Below, piece after piece: positions 35,624 through 44,324 of a stretch of 64,000 nucleotides of DNA. Source of the DNA: JAFDVL01 sp964631865. Lineage in GTDB: Bacteria > Acidobacteriota > Blastocatellia > RBC074. Made by a program: the position numbers and the translations under genes. The stretch covers positions 1 through 64,000 of the forward strand of contig CAZWAK010000020.1 in the NCBI GenBank assembly GCA_964631865.1, in the 5' to 3' direction. The notes under the pieces are model-generated. The model was not told the origin of the DNA. It was given only the letters and a program-made list of their open reading frames with translations, and did no database searches. Positions within the stretch are counted from its first letter, which is position 1, and every line of letters begins with the position of its first letter.

Positions 35624-37369
35624 ATGTACATGACTTTGAAATTCTCACCAACAGGCGTCCTCACGACGACTCCGTTTGTTGAACTGGCAGGTGTAATTCA
35701 TCGGCAACGATTGACTGGGAGTTTATATCTCAGCGACAGCCGCACGGAACGGCGGGCCGAACGGGTCGTTTATTTTTCGCACGGCGAAGTTTATGCCGCG
35801 GCCAGCAATCTGGCCGTAGATTCGGCGCTGGCACTCTTGCTGCGCGCGGGGCGGGTGACACAAGAACTGGCCTTGCGCATCCAAAATGAGGTGTCCGCCG
35901 GACGTTCGTTCAGCGAGTTGTTAGTCAAATATGGGTGTGTCACGCGCGACGAGTTGAATCAATTGCGCATCGAGCACGTCAAATCCATTTTTAATTCCCT
36001 GTGCGAATGGACGAACGGCGAGTATCGCTTCACCGAAGGCAGCCAAATCGCGGGCGGGCGGCTCGGCGTCAGCACAAAGGCTTTGCTGATTGAAGGGGCG
36101 CTGGTGTCTGCCGTGCCGCTGCGCTTCAGGGAACTCGTCGGCGATGGGCGCACGTGGGTGTCCGCCGATCAGTCCGCGACGCCCGATTTGACGCTGCAAC
36201 CGTTTGCGTATTTCCTGCTGAGTTGTTTGAGCCAACCGCGTAACCTCGTCGTCCTGACCGAAAGCGGCAGAATGGATGAGAGCGATCAAGAGGTCTGGCA
36301 ACAACTGTACGGTTTGGCGGCGGCAGGACTGGTAGATTTCACGACGGCTTTGAGTCCGGCAGAAAATCCGCTGCTGACTGGGGTCGAAACGCAAGATGCG
36401 CTGATCGCCAAAGCCAAAGCGCAACGACCGGCGGCTCCCCCTGTCCAGAAGTCGTCGGAACCTTGCACGGCGCTGGCGTTCCCGTTGCATGAAGACCCGG
36501 AAACGGCGAAGCGGCGACGGCTGGAGGCCATCAAACGCGATATCAAGCAAATGCGCCAAACGCTTTCGTCGTCCAATGACGATTATGCGGTGCTGGGCTT
36601 GCAGGCGGGCGTGACGCCCTATCAGGTCAAACATGCCTATCGCAACCTCGTCAATCACTATCATCCCGACCGGCATCACGCGCATTGCGATCCGATCACG
36701 CTGGCGACGTTGAGCGATGTCTTGATGGCCATTCGCGCGGCGTACGAAACCGCCATCGAACATGCCCTGCTCGCGGAGATCATCAGCAATCACTCTCCGC
36801 GCTCTAAAGCGATGCGAAACTCCCAGCCGATGGCGACTGTGGCTCAGCCTCCGGCTCCGCCGCTCTCCTTTGAGCAACGACGAGCCGAGCGGAAAGCCGT
36901 CGAGACCATGCGCAACCAATCGCTGGCCGAACTCAAGCATCGCAAAGCGTTGTCGCACCAAACGCAGGGCGAATACGAAGCCGCCATCCGGTTGTTGACC
37001 GATGCCGTCACGCTCGTGCCCGATTGCGCGCGTTATCACGGCGATCTCGCGGCGTTGCTGGAAAAAGTTCCCATGCGCCGTGAACAGGCCGAACACCATT
37101 TGTTACGCGCGACCGAGTTGGAACCGAGTAATTTGTATTATCATCTGCAACTCGGAACCTTTTATCGCGCCGCCGGGATGCTTTCGCGCGCCGAGCAGCA
37201 GTTCGTGCTGGCGCTCAAACTCGATCCCGTAGATCGCGCGGCGGCTTCGGCTCTGGAAGAAGTCGTCAGCTTGAAGAAAGCCCAGCTTGCCAACGCGCAG
37301 TACGGGCAAAAGCGCGCTCCCAAAGGACAAGGATTCTGGGCGCGACTTTTTAATCGGAGCGTGCAGTAA
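35624..37369 (+). CDS. DUF4388 - J-domain - TPR fusion protein
   Basis: In this 581-residue cytoplasmic protein, residues ~1-160 match DUF4388 (LAGVIHRQRLTGSLYLSD, VVYFSHGEVYAAASNL, a domain common in two-component/gliding regulators). A J-domain at ~315-365 (DYAVLGLQAGVTPYQVKHAYRN, with intact HPD at ~347) should stimulate a DnaK ATPase. Residues ~425-560 are TPRs. It begins a same-strand cluster with an HD phosphohydrolase, an orphan protein and a histidine kinase, pointing to a signalling scaffold. Confidence 0.88.
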   Translation: MYMTLKFSPTGVLTTTPFVELAGVIHRQRLTGSLYLSDSRTERRAERVVYFSHGEVYAAASNLAVDSALALLLRAGRVTQELALRIQNEVSAGRSFSELLVKYGCVTRDELNQLRIEHVKSIFNSLCEWTNGEYRFTEGSQIAGGRLGVSTKALLIEGALVSAVPLRFRELVGDGRTWVSADQSATPDLTLQPFAYFLLSCLSQPRNLVVLTESGRMDESDQEVWQQLYGLAAAGLVDFTTALSPAENPLLTGVETQDALIAKAKAQRPAAPPVQKSSEPCTALAFPLHEDPETAKRRRLEAIKRDIKQMRQTLSSSNDDYAVLGLQAGVTPYQVKHAYRNLVNHYHPDRHHAHCDPITLATLSDVLMAIRAAYETAIEHALLAEIISNHSPRSKAMRNSQPMATVAQPPAPPLSFEQRRAERKAVETMRNQSLAELKHRKALSHQTQGEYEAAIRLLTDAVTLVPDCARYHGDLAALLEKVPMRREQAEHHLLRATELEPSNLYYHLQLGTFYRAAGMLSRAEQQFVLALKLDPVDRAAASALEEVVSLKKAQLANAQYGQKRAPKGQGFWARLFNRSVQ

Positions 37370-37392
37370 CGCGATTTGGCAAATCGCGCTAC
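37366..37392. repeat. Single REP-like palindrome (GCGATTTGGCAAATCGC)
   Basis: GTAACGCGATTTGG-CAAATCGCGCTAC is a near-perfect palindrome overlapping the stop of the J-domain gene. It is the inverse orientation of the unit repeated four times at 58808-58962. Confidence 0.85.
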
Positions 37393-37417
37393 CTTTTCTG
37401 AGGAGAACCAAAGTTTC

Positions 37418-38029
37418 ATGCAAGGTCAGCGCATTCTTACCGCTGAAGTCAACGCCGAACAAATTGCCCGCCAGGTAGTCGAAGCGCAATTGACGGAACT
37501 GGCCGCCGAAATAGATCAAGTCGAAGGCTACACAAATCCGCACGGCACGTTTTTGGCCCGGATGGCGGAAGTTCTGGGCGCGCATTTCGGTCTGCGCGAG
37601 GGCGATTTGCTGGCGCTCAAACACGCCGCGCTGGCCCACGATTTAGGCGAGCGCGTGATGAAGCGCGAATATTTTGCGCGGCGCGGCGAATTGACCTGGG
37701 ACGAACGGTTCGATTTGTGGCGGCATCCGATTTTAGGCGAACAGGCCGCCGCGCAACGCGAATTGCCACGCCAGTCGCAACTGCTGATCCGCTGGCATCA
37801 CGAATGGTGGAACGGACGCGGCTACCCCGACAATTTGGCGGGCGAGGCGATTCCGCTCGGCGCGCGGATTCTGCGCGTCGTGGATACCTATAGTGCCTTA
37901 ATCTCAGATCGTCCGCACCGCGAATCGTTTGACGAAGCGGTGGCCAAACAGATCATCGCGGACAGTGCCGGGATTGAGTTCGATCCGCGCGTGACAAAAG
38001 CGTTTCTCGAACTCGCCGCGAAACAATGA
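37418..38029 (+). CDS. HD-GYP-like phosphohydrolase, stand-alone
   Basis: The 203-residue protein contains HAALAHDLGERVM (HD), two further His in HPILGEQAAAQ and IRWHHEWWNGRGYPDNLAGEAIPLGARILRVVDTYSALISDRPHRE, the HHExxxGxGYP core of HD-GYP c-di-GMP phosphodiesterases. It lacks a receiver domain. ATG 37418 follows GGAGAA; the longer frame from 37376 runs through the REP palindrome. It is probably co-transcribed with the upstream J-domain gene. Confidence 0.88.
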   Translation: MQGQRILTAEVNAEQIARQVVEAQLTELAAEIDQVEGYTNPHGTFLARMAEVLGAHFGLREGDLLALKHAALAHDLGERVMKREYFARRGELTWDERFDLWRHPILGEQAAAQRELPRQSQLLIRWHHEWWNGRGYPDNLAGEAIPLGARILRVVDTYSALISDRPHRESFDEAVAKQIIADSAGIEFDPRVTKAFLELAAKQ

Positions 38030-38060
38030 ACTCCCCCATGAACGCCCAACGATACTCGCT

Positions 38061-38972
38061 ATGAAAAATCGCCGCTGGCTGGGCTACGAGCTAAGCGTAC
38101 TCCGCCGCATCAAGTTCAATTCGATTGCCATTCCCTTCTCCGGTCAGCCCGATCTGGATTGGTATCTCAAGTTTTGGGGCAAACAGATTTTCAGCAACGA
38201 CCTGTGCCAATGGGCGTGGTGGACGTCGCGCGCGCTGGTCGAAAACCAGCAGGAATCCCTGGGCGAAGAGGAAGTCGCACAAATTTTGCACAACGCCTAC
38301 GTGCCGCGCCGCCGCCTCAACAATCCCGCGCTGGCGCAAACGATGAGCGAGATGGATGCCTGGTGGTTCGACAACGTCTGGCTCAACATTCAGCAAATCG
38401 AAAACCCGCATCAACGCGCGCTGGCCTATTATCACGCGCTCGGCGTGGGCGATTACGTGCATTCGTTTACGCCCGAAACGGCAGAGTTGCGGCGTCCGCT
38501 CTCGGAAGTCTTTGAAGACCTCTGGCGCAGTCAGCGCAAAGTGCAAAACAACGAAAAGGAAAATCGCAGTTCCAATCTCGAAGCGAATGAATTCATCGGC
38601 ACCGCCCGCACCGATTTGATGTTCGCGCATTTTCCCCACCCGGACGGCTTAGTCGCACAAACGCATTCGGCGATTGGCTGGCGTGAGACGTGGGTGCGCG
38701 GTTCGGCCAGCGGCTTTGCCGAATTGCTGGCGCGGCTCAACGGGCTGGGCGATTACATCGCTTCCAAAGGGCGGTATCTGGATCTGGTCAGCAAATTCCT
38801 CGAAAACGCCAAACATATTCCCAAATGGGCCATCGCGCACCCGGAAGACGGCTTCATCACCGCGGCGGAGATGGGCGAATTGATTAAGACCTTCCGCCCC
38901 GTCGAAGTCACCTACGCGAAAGATTTCTCCGAAATCAGCGGCGGACTGAACACGTACATCATTGTGGCTTGA
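38061..38972 (+). CDS. Unrecognised protein with a degenerate DNA-adenine-methylase-like N-terminus
   Basis: In this 303-residue protein, the segment IAIPFSGQPDLDWYLKFWGKQIFSNDLCQWAW recalls motif I and motif II of D12-class adenine methylases (FxGxG... and ND). The DPPY catalytic motif is not visible; HFPHPDGL near residue 195 is the nearest candidate. WVRGSASGFAELLARLNGLGDYI and ISGGLNTYIIV end the protein. It may be an inactive methylase-fold protein. It lies between the HD-GYP gene and the histidine kinase. The family is not certain. Confidence 0.6.
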   Translation: MKNRRWLGYELSVLRRIKFNSIAIPFSGQPDLDWYLKFWGKQIFSNDLCQWAWWTSRALVENQQESLGEEEVAQILHNAYVPRRRLNNPALAQTMSEMDAWWFDNVWLNIQQIENPHQRALAYYHALGVGDYVHSFTPETAELRRPLSEVFEDLWRSQRKVQNNEKENRSSNLEANEFIGTARTDLMFAHFPHPDGLVAQTHSAIGWRETWVRGSASGFAELLARLNGLGDYIASKGRYLDLVSKFLENAKHIPKWAIAHPEDGFITAAEMGELIKTFRPVEVTYAKDFSEISGGLNTYIIVA

Positions 38973-39001
38973 GTTGAGTGTTTTCGATTTTAGCTGACAG
39001 G

Positions 39002-39037
39002 CAAAATCTCAAATTTCAAATTTCAAATCTCAAATCT
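39002..39037 (+). repeat. Direct heptamer run (CAAATCT) before the histidine-kinase start
   Basis: CAAAATCT, CAAATTT, CAAATTT, CAAATCT and CAAATCT run up to two bases before ATG 39040. They occupy the place where a Shine-Dalgarno sequence would be and contain no purine-rich ribosome site. There is no complementary arm. Confidence 0.8.
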
Positions 39038-39039
39038 TC

Positions 39040-39888
39040 ATGAGCTTGCACGAAGACAATCAGCGCTTGCGCGAAGAACGCGATTTGTTGCGGCGGCGCT
39101 TGGCTGAATTGGAAGAAGGCTTCGCACACAGCAACAGGGAAGTCTTCGCGATGAACGAGGCGCTGGTGCAGATGAATGCGCGACTCAGCGAATTGGATCG
39201 CATGAAAGACACGTTTCTTTCGATGATCACGCACGAACTGCGCACGCCGATGACCGCGATGATCGGCCTCGCCGAAAACCTCGAAGCCGGTGTCTACGGC
39301 CCGCTCAACGAAACCCAAACCGAGACGCTGCACAAGATCATCGAAAGCGGCGGACGGCTGCGCCAACTCGTCAACGATTTGCTCGACCTCTCCAAAATGG
39401 AAGCCGGTGCGATGCGCTTGCAACGCGAACCGCTTGATCCGCGCACGCTGGTCGAAGCCGTGATTTATCAATTGGAATCACTCGCCGAAGCAGGCGGCGT
39501 GAAGCTCGTCAATCGCGTCGGCTACGATCTGCCCGAAGTGGATTGCGACGGGCAACGCATCGAACAGGTGTTGACGAACCTCATCAGCAACGCGCTGAAA
39601 TTTACGCCGCCGGATGGGAGCGTGACGATTTCTGCGGCGACGCAAAATGATTTTGTCGTCTTCACAGTCACGGACACCGGTTGCGGCATTCCGCCCGAAT
39701 CGCAGGCACACATCTTCGACAAATTCATTCAGCTTCATCCGAACCGCGATGATCGCACGAAAGGCACAGGGCTTGGGTTGGCCATTGTGCGGCATTTGGT
39801 GGAACTGCACGGCGGCAGCGTGAGCGTCGAAAGCGAAGTCGGGCAGGGCAGCCGTTTTTCCTTCCGCCTGCCAATTTCGCAACAATGA
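39040..39888 (+). CDS. Soluble sensor histidine kinase
   Basis: This 282-residue cytoplasmic kinase has no membrane segment. Residues 1-60 are coiled coil (DNQRLREERDLLRRRLAELEE). The H-box ITHELRTPMTAMIG has phospho-acceptor His65. N-box VLTNLISNALKFT, G1 VTDTGCGIPPE, F-box IFDKFIQ and G2 KGTGLGLAIVRHL are complete. No response regulator is adjacent. No ribosome-binding site is visible because the start abuts the CAAATCT repeat. Confidence 0.92.
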   Translation: MSLHEDNQRLREERDLLRRRLAELEEGFAHSNREVFAMNEALVQMNARLSELDRMKDTFLSMITHELRTPMTAMIGLAENLEAGVYGPLNETQTETLHKIIESGGRLRQLVNDLLDLSKMEAGAMRLQREPLDPRTLVEAVIYQLESLAEAGGVKLVNRVGYDLPEVDCDGQRIEQVLTNLISNALKFTPPDGSVTISAATQNDFVVFTVTDTGCGIPPESQAHIFDKFIQLHPNRDDRTKGTGLGLAIVRHLVELHGGSVSVESEVGQGSRFSFRLPISQQ

Positions 39889-39984
39889 ACGCGCCGCGAA
39901 GGCCGTCATTTGCAAACTCGTTTCCTCGCTATTATCATCCCGGTTTCATTTCTGACCGTTATTTAAGGCAACAAAAGGAAACTC

Positions 39985-41385
39985 ATGGCAGAGACTTACG
40001 ACGTTACAATCATCGGCGCGGGGCCGGGCGGTTATACGGCAGCAATCCGCGCGGCACAAGTGGGCTTGAAAACCGCGATTATCGAACGCGACTCGCGGCT
40101 CGGCGGCACGTGCGGATTGCGCGGTTGCATTCCGACCAAAGAGTATTTGCACTCCGCGCATCTCGCCGACACGATGACGCACGCGGCGGAATTCGGGATT
40201 GAAGTGCCGGAGTACAAAATCAATTTCGAGAGCGTCTACCAACGCAAAAACAAAATCGTAGATCAGCTTGCCAAAGGCGTCGCGTTCCTGATGAAGAAGA
40301 ACAAAATCACCGTCTTCACCGGACAAGGCAAGCTCGAAGGCAAAGGCAAAGTTTCTGTCACTGATGCGAACGGCAAAGTCGAAACGATTGACACGAAGAA
40401 CGTCATCATTGCGACGGGTTCTGCGCCGCGTTTGTTGCCCGGCTTGGAAGTGAACGCGCCGCGCGTCGTGACGAGTGATGAATTGCTCGAACTGCGCCAT
40501 ATCCCAAAATCTATGGTCGTGCTGGGCGCAGGCGCAGTCGGCGTCGAATTCGCTTCGGTGTTCGCGCATTTCGGTAGCGCCGTCACGATTATTGAATTAC
40601 TGCCGCGCATCGTGCCGATTGAAGACGAAGACATTTCCAAAGAACTCACGCGCGTTTTCAAGAAACGCAAGATCAACGTGCTGACCGACACGCGGTTTCA
40701 ATCCGCGAAAGTCAACCAAGACGATGTCGAACTCACCTACGTGGACAGCAAAGGTAAGGAAGGCAAAATCACTTGCGAAACGTTGCTGGTTGCGACGGGA
40801 CGCCGCGCCGTCACCGATGGCTTAGGCGTCGAAAGCACGAAGATTGAAATGGAGCGCGGCTACATCAAGGTAGATGAGTTGATGCGCACCGCTGAGCCGA
40901 ACCTCTACGCGATTGGCGATGTGATTCCGACGCCGTGGCTTGCGCACGTCGCGGCAAAAGAAGGCTGCGTTGCTGCTGAACATATCGCGGGCAAAAATCC
41001 GCGCCCGGTCAATTACAACCTCGTCCCAAATTGCACCTACTGCCATCCCGAAATCGGCAGCGTCGGTTTGACCGAAGCGAAAGCCAAAGAAAAAGGCTAC
41101 GAAGTCAAGGTCGGCAAATTCCCGTTCACGGCGCTCGGCAAAGCCAAAATTCTGGGCGAGACAGATGGCTTCGTGAAAGTGGTTGCGGATGCGAAATACG
41201 ACGAAGTGCTCGGCGTTCACATCATCGGCCCGCACGCGACCGATTTGCTCGCGGAAGCCTGCGTCGCGATGGGCTTGGAAGCGACCGCCGAAGAACTCGG
41301 TCACATTATGCACGCGCATCCGACGCTGTCTGAATCGCTGATGGAAGCCGCCGAAGACGTGCATAAAATGGCGATCAATATGTAA
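39985..41385 (+). CDS. lpdA: Dihydrolipoyl dehydrogenase (E3)
   Basis: The 466-residue FAD disulfide oxidoreductase re-oxidises the dihydrolipoyl group of 2-oxoacid dehydrogenase complexes. It has the FAD motif IIGAGPGGYTAA, redox disulfide GTCGLRGCIPTKEYL (Cys43/Cys48; most homologues read CLNxGCIPSK), NAD motif VVLGAGAVGVEFASVF, LYAIGDVIPTPWLAHVAAKEG and the C-terminal HAHPTLSESLMEA with the catalytic His-Glu. AAAGGAAA precedes ATG 39985. It is followed by an AT-rich two-gene insert and then the E2 gene. Confidence 0.94.
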   Translation: MAETYDVTIIGAGPGGYTAAIRAAQVGLKTAIIERDSRLGGTCGLRGCIPTKEYLHSAHLADTMTHAAEFGIEVPEYKINFESVYQRKNKIVDQLAKGVAFLMKKNKITVFTGQGKLEGKGKVSVTDANGKVETIDTKNVIIATGSAPRLLPGLEVNAPRVVTSDELLELRHIPKSMVVLGAGAVGVEFASVFAHFGSAVTIIELLPRIVPIEDEDISKELTRVFKKRKINVLTDTRFQSAKVNQDDVELTYVDSKGKEGKITCETLLVATGRRAVTDGLGVESTKIEMERGYIKVDELMRTAEPNLYAIGDVIPTPWLAHVAAKEGCVAAEHIAGKNPRPVNYNLVPNCTYCHPEIGSVGLTEAKAKEKGYEVKVGKFPFTALGKAKILGETDGFVKVVADAKYDEVLGVHIIGPHATDLLAEACVAMGLEATAEELGHIMHAHPTLSESLMEAAEDVHKMAINM

Positions 41386-41403
41386 ATTACCCTAAGTGAG
41401 GCT

Positions 41404-42273
41404 ATGCAAATCTTTGATCAGACAATCCAAGGAGTTCTCAGTCAAAAGCTGGATGAATTGGAGGCAAACTTTGGGTCAGACGTGATTTTTTACTTTGGGG
41501 AAATCCATCCGTATTTTGAGAAATCCTTCCGGGACTTCATTGAAGATTTGAAAGCCGAGCAGCCCCATCAAAAGCGGCTGACCGTTATTCTTAATACTCC
41601 CGGTGGAAGCGTGGAAACCGTCGAAAAAATGGTGGAGATCATCCGCTTCCATTACTCAGAGGTGTATTTCGTTGTCCCTGATTTTGCGATGTCGGCAGGA
41701 ACGGTTCTTTGCATGTCTGGGAACAAAATCTTCATGGATTACTCCTCATCCTTAGGGCCAATTGACCCCCAGGTTTTCAATGGCAAAGAGTATGTTCCCG
41801 CTCTGGGGTATTTAGATCAGGTTGAGCGGTTATTGCAAAAAGCACAGAATGGAACGATTACTCAGGCCGAGTTCTTGATTTTACAGAATCAAGATTTGGC
41901 AATGCTCAGCCGCTATGAGCAAGCCCGCAATCTAACCATCACTTTGCTGAAAAAATGGTTGGTTGAATACAAATTCAGCGATTGGGTTGCCCACCAAACA
42001 ACGCCGAGTAAACTAGGGCAACCTGTCACGCTGGAGGAAAAAGAAGAACGAGCCGAAGAGATTGCCAGGCTTTTGGGCGATAACAAAATCTGGCACTCGC
42101 ACGGAAGAATGATTAGCGCCATTACCTTGCGCAAGGTTCTCAAATTACAAATTGAAGATTACTCAGATAATCTCGTCCTCAGAAATTTGATTCGGTCGTA
42201 TAATGACCTTCTGATTGAGTACATCAATCGGAGCGGCCTCAAATTCTTCTTGCACAACAGAAAATATTTTTAA
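41404..42273 (+). CDS. SppA-like serine protease of the SDH-protease (ClpP/crotonase-fold) family
   Basis: The 289-residue soluble protein has LTVILNTPGGSVETVEKMVEIIR at ~58-80, YFVVPDFAMSAGTVLCMSGNKIFMD with nucleophile Ser97, and SSLGPIDPQV; these define the serine dehydrogenase proteinase/SppA group. No signal or membrane segment is present. The C-terminal half is helical and charged, with YKFSDWVAHQTTP and HSHGRMIS as in related proteins. Codon use is clearly AT-richer than the flanking lpd and E2 genes. It lies 18 bases after lpd and 14 before a small gene. Its biological target is unknown. Confidence 0.82.
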   Translation: MQIFDQTIQGVLSQKLDELEANFGSDVIFYFGEIHPYFEKSFRDFIEDLKAEQPHQKRLTVILNTPGGSVETVEKMVEIIRFHYSEVYFVVPDFAMSAGTVLCMSGNKIFMDYSSSLGPIDPQVFNGKEYVPALGYLDQVERLLQKAQNGTITQAEFLILQNQDLAMLSRYEQARNLTITLLKKWLVEYKFSDWVAHQTTPSKLGQPVTLEEKEERAEEIARLLGDNKIWHSHGRMISAITLRKVLKLQIEDYSDNLVLRNLIRSYNDLLIEYINRSGLKFFLHNRKYF

Positions 42274-42287
42274 GCGAAAGGGCAAAT

Positions 42288-42494
42288 ATGAAGATCGAAG
42301 AACGCATTCAAGAGGCGATTACAAAGACTGAAGCATCGTTGAATAGCAACCCTGAGTTTCTCAAATTGCGGGAATTCTACTTGGAAATGAAGGAAGCGGG
42401 AGTTGCTCAAAAACAAGAATACACCTTACCCCCACTCGACACTTCGGGACGGCGATTGCACGAGATGACCGTTAGTAAAATAACAAAGAAATAA
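42288..42494 (+). CDS. Small charged partner protein (68 aa) of the SDH-protease
   Basis: This 68-residue soluble protein is rich in Glu and Lys and mostly helical (EERIQEAITKTEASLNSNPEF, LKLREFYLEMKEAGVAQ) with a polar tail (LPPLDTSGRRLHEMTVSKI). I recognise no family. It shares the AT-rich codon use of the protease gene and lies 14 bases after it, so the two probably arrived together. It may be a substrate, adaptor or inhibitor of the protease; that is inference. GCAAAT is upstream, with no strong ribosome site. Confidence 0.65.
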   Translation: MKIEERIQEAITKTEASLNSNPEFLKLREFYLEMKEAGVAQKQEYTLPPLDTSGRRLHEMTVSKITKK

Positions 42495-42509
42495 TTTAGG
42501 AGACTTGGA

Positions 42510-44204
42510 ATGCCTACAGATGTAGTGATGCCGCAACTCGGCGAATCCATTGCCGAAGGAACGATTGTGCGTTGGTTGAAAAAAGTCGGTGACAGCGTGC
42601 AACGCGATGAACCGTTACTCGAAGTTTCGACCGACAAGGTAGACACCGAAATTCCTGCCGCTGCGGCGGGAACGTTGATTGCCATTCTCGCGCAGGAAGG
42701 CGAAACCGTCGCGGTGAATGCGGTCATTGCACAACTCGGCGAAGCGGGAGAAGCTGCTGTGCCTGCCGCGCCTGCCGCAGCACCTGCGCCGCCGCCACCG
42801 CCTGCCGCGCCCGCTGCGGTTGCGCCGCCTGCGCTTGCTGCTCCGGCTGCGCCTGTTGCCGCTGGCGCTGCGACGAACGTTGTGATGCCGCAACTCGGCG
42901 AATCCATTGCCGAAGGAACGATTGTGCGTTGGTTGAAAAAAGTCGGTGACAGCGTGCAACGCGATGAACCGTTACTCGAAGTTTCGACCGACAAGGTAGA
43001 CACCGAAATTCCTTCGCCCGTTGCGGGTACATTGTTGTCCATCCTCGCGCAAGAAGGTGACACTGTCGCGGTGAACACAGCGATTGCGACGATTGGCGAA
43101 GCCGGAGCCGCTGCCCCAGCCGCACCCGCGCCAACGCCTGCACCTGCTGCGCCCGCTGCACCTGCGCCGCCGCCTGTTGCACCGCCTGCCGCGCCTGCTG
43201 TGGCTGCGGCTGCTGCGGTGGGTGGTTCGATTGAAGATTTACGCCGCGTCAAATCTTCGCCCGTCGTGCGCAAGATCGCTTCTGAACATAACGTTAACAT
43301 CGCGCACATCGCGGGTTCCGGCATTTCCGGTCGCGTGACGAAGAAAGACATTCTCAACTTTATTGCGAATCCGCCTGCACGGCCTGCGGCTCCATTCGTT
43401 GCGCCGCCGCCCATTGTTGCACCGCCGCCTGTGGCTGCGCCTGTCGCGGCTCTGGCTGCGCCTGCGAAACCCGCTGCGCCAGCCTTCGCACCGGGCGAGC
43501 GCGTGAAGATCGAACCGATGTCGAAGATGCGCAAGTCCATTGCCGAACACATGGTCTTGAGCAAACACACCGCGCCGCACGTCACGACGTTCTTTGAAGT
43601 GGACTTCACGAACATCGCGCGCTTGCGTGATCGCGTGAAAAAAGACTTCGAGGCGAAAAACGGCGCGAAACTCACGTTCATGCCGTTCATCATCAAAGCC
43701 ACGATTGACGCGCTCAAAGCCTTGCCCATCGTGAATGCTTCGCTGGATGGCGACAACATCGTTTACAAACAAGACATCAACATCGGGATGGCTGTTGCGC
43801 TGGATTGGGGCTTGATCGTCCCCGTTATCAAACAAGCCGATTCGATGAATCTAATCGGCCTTGCACGCGCCACGCAAGACCTCGCTGCACGCGCACGCGG
43901 CAAGCAACTCAAGCCCGATGAAATCGCGGGCGGCACATTCTCAATCACGAACTTCGGCTTGTTCGGAGGCTTGACTGCAACACCGGTCATCAATCAACCG
44001 CAATCCGCGATCCTCGGTGTCGGCGGCATTCACAAACGTCCCTGGGTGATGGAAACCGAACACGGCGACGTGATTGCGATTCGCCACATCGGCATCCTGA
44101 GCCTGTCGTTCGATCATCGTCTGATTGACGGCGCGGTTGGCGATGAGTTTTTGGCGACGATGAAGAAATCGCTGGAAACAACCGATTTTTCGGGTTTGCT
44201 GTAA
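42510..44204 (+). CDS. Dihydrolipoamide acyltransferase (E2) with two lipoyl domains
   Basis: This 564-residue core enzyme belongs to a pyruvate or branched-chain 2-oxoacid dehydrogenase complex. Two N-terminal lipoyl domains have lipoylated Lys at ~43 and ~162 (each EVSTDKVDTEIP). Ala/Pro-rich flexible linkers follow each, a peripheral-subunit-binding domain lies at ~250-285 (SSPVVRKIASEHNVNIAHI...GRVTKKDIL), and the C-terminal catalytic domain has SFDHRLIDGA near residue 535. The first 132 bases of the lipoyl domains are identical at DNA level. With lpd upstream and lipB/lipA downstream the locus couples complex synthesis to lipoylation. E1 genes are not in the window. Confidence 0.93.
   Translation: MPTDVVMPQLGESIAEGTIVRWLKKVGDSVQRDEPLLEVSTDKVDTEIPAAAAGTLIAILAQEGETVAVNAVIAQLGEAGEAAVPAAPAAAPAPPPPPAAPAAVAPPALAAPAAPVAAGAATNVVMPQLGESIAEGTIVRWLKKVGDSVQRDEPLLEVSTDKVDTEIPSPVAGTLLSILAQEGDTVAVNTAIATIGEAGAAAPAAPAPTPAPAAPAAPAPPPVAPPAAPAVAAAAAVGGSIEDLRRVKSSPVVRKIASEHNVNIAHIAGSGISGRVTKKDILNFIANPPARPAAPFVAPPPIVAPPPVAAPVAALAAPAKPAAPAFAPGERVKIEPMSKMRKSIAEHMVLSKHTAPHVTTFFEVDFTNIARLRDRVKKDFEAKNGAKLTFMPFIIKATIDALKALPIVNASLDGDNIVYKQDINIGMAVALDWGLIVPVIKQADSMNLIGLARATQDLAARARGKQLKPDEIAGGTFSITNFGLFGGLTATPVINQPQSAILGVGGIHKRPWVMETEHGDVIAIRHIGILSLSFDHRLIDGAVGDEFLATMKKSLETTDFSGLL
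42525..43013 (+). repeat. Exact 132-bp direct repeat encoding both lipoyl domains of E2
   Basis: Bases 42525-42656 and 42882-43013 (offset 357) read identically, including third codon positions, while the sequences after them diverge. This is a recent duplication or gene conversion within the gene. Confidence 0.9.
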
Positions 44205-44212
44205 ACCAAAAG

Positions 44213-44318
44213 CATTCTCGATTCTCCATTCTCAATTCTCCATTCGCAGGCCGGGAAAGATCGAACAACGACTTCCTGGCAAAGAATTGAGAATGGAGAA
44301 TCGAGAATTGAGAATGCT
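44213..44318. repeat. Heptamer-arm palindrome between E2 and lipB (CATTCTC / GAATGGA)
   Basis: The left heptads are CATTCTC, GATTCTC, CATTCTC, AATTCTC, CATTCGC (44213-44247). The right heptads are GAATTGA, GAATGGA, GAATCGA, GAATTGA, GAATGCT (44284-44318). Order and variants are mirrored with a one-unit offset. The loop (44248-44283) has a nested CCGGGAA/TTCCTGG dyad. The right arm ends 6 bases before the lipB ATG. Confidence 0.9.
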
Positions 44319-44324
44319 TTTCCC

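Noticed and set aside
42407..43759. 450-residue antisense frame across the E2 gene
   Set aside because: Its Ala/Gly-rich composition mirrors the Ala/Pro linkers of E2.
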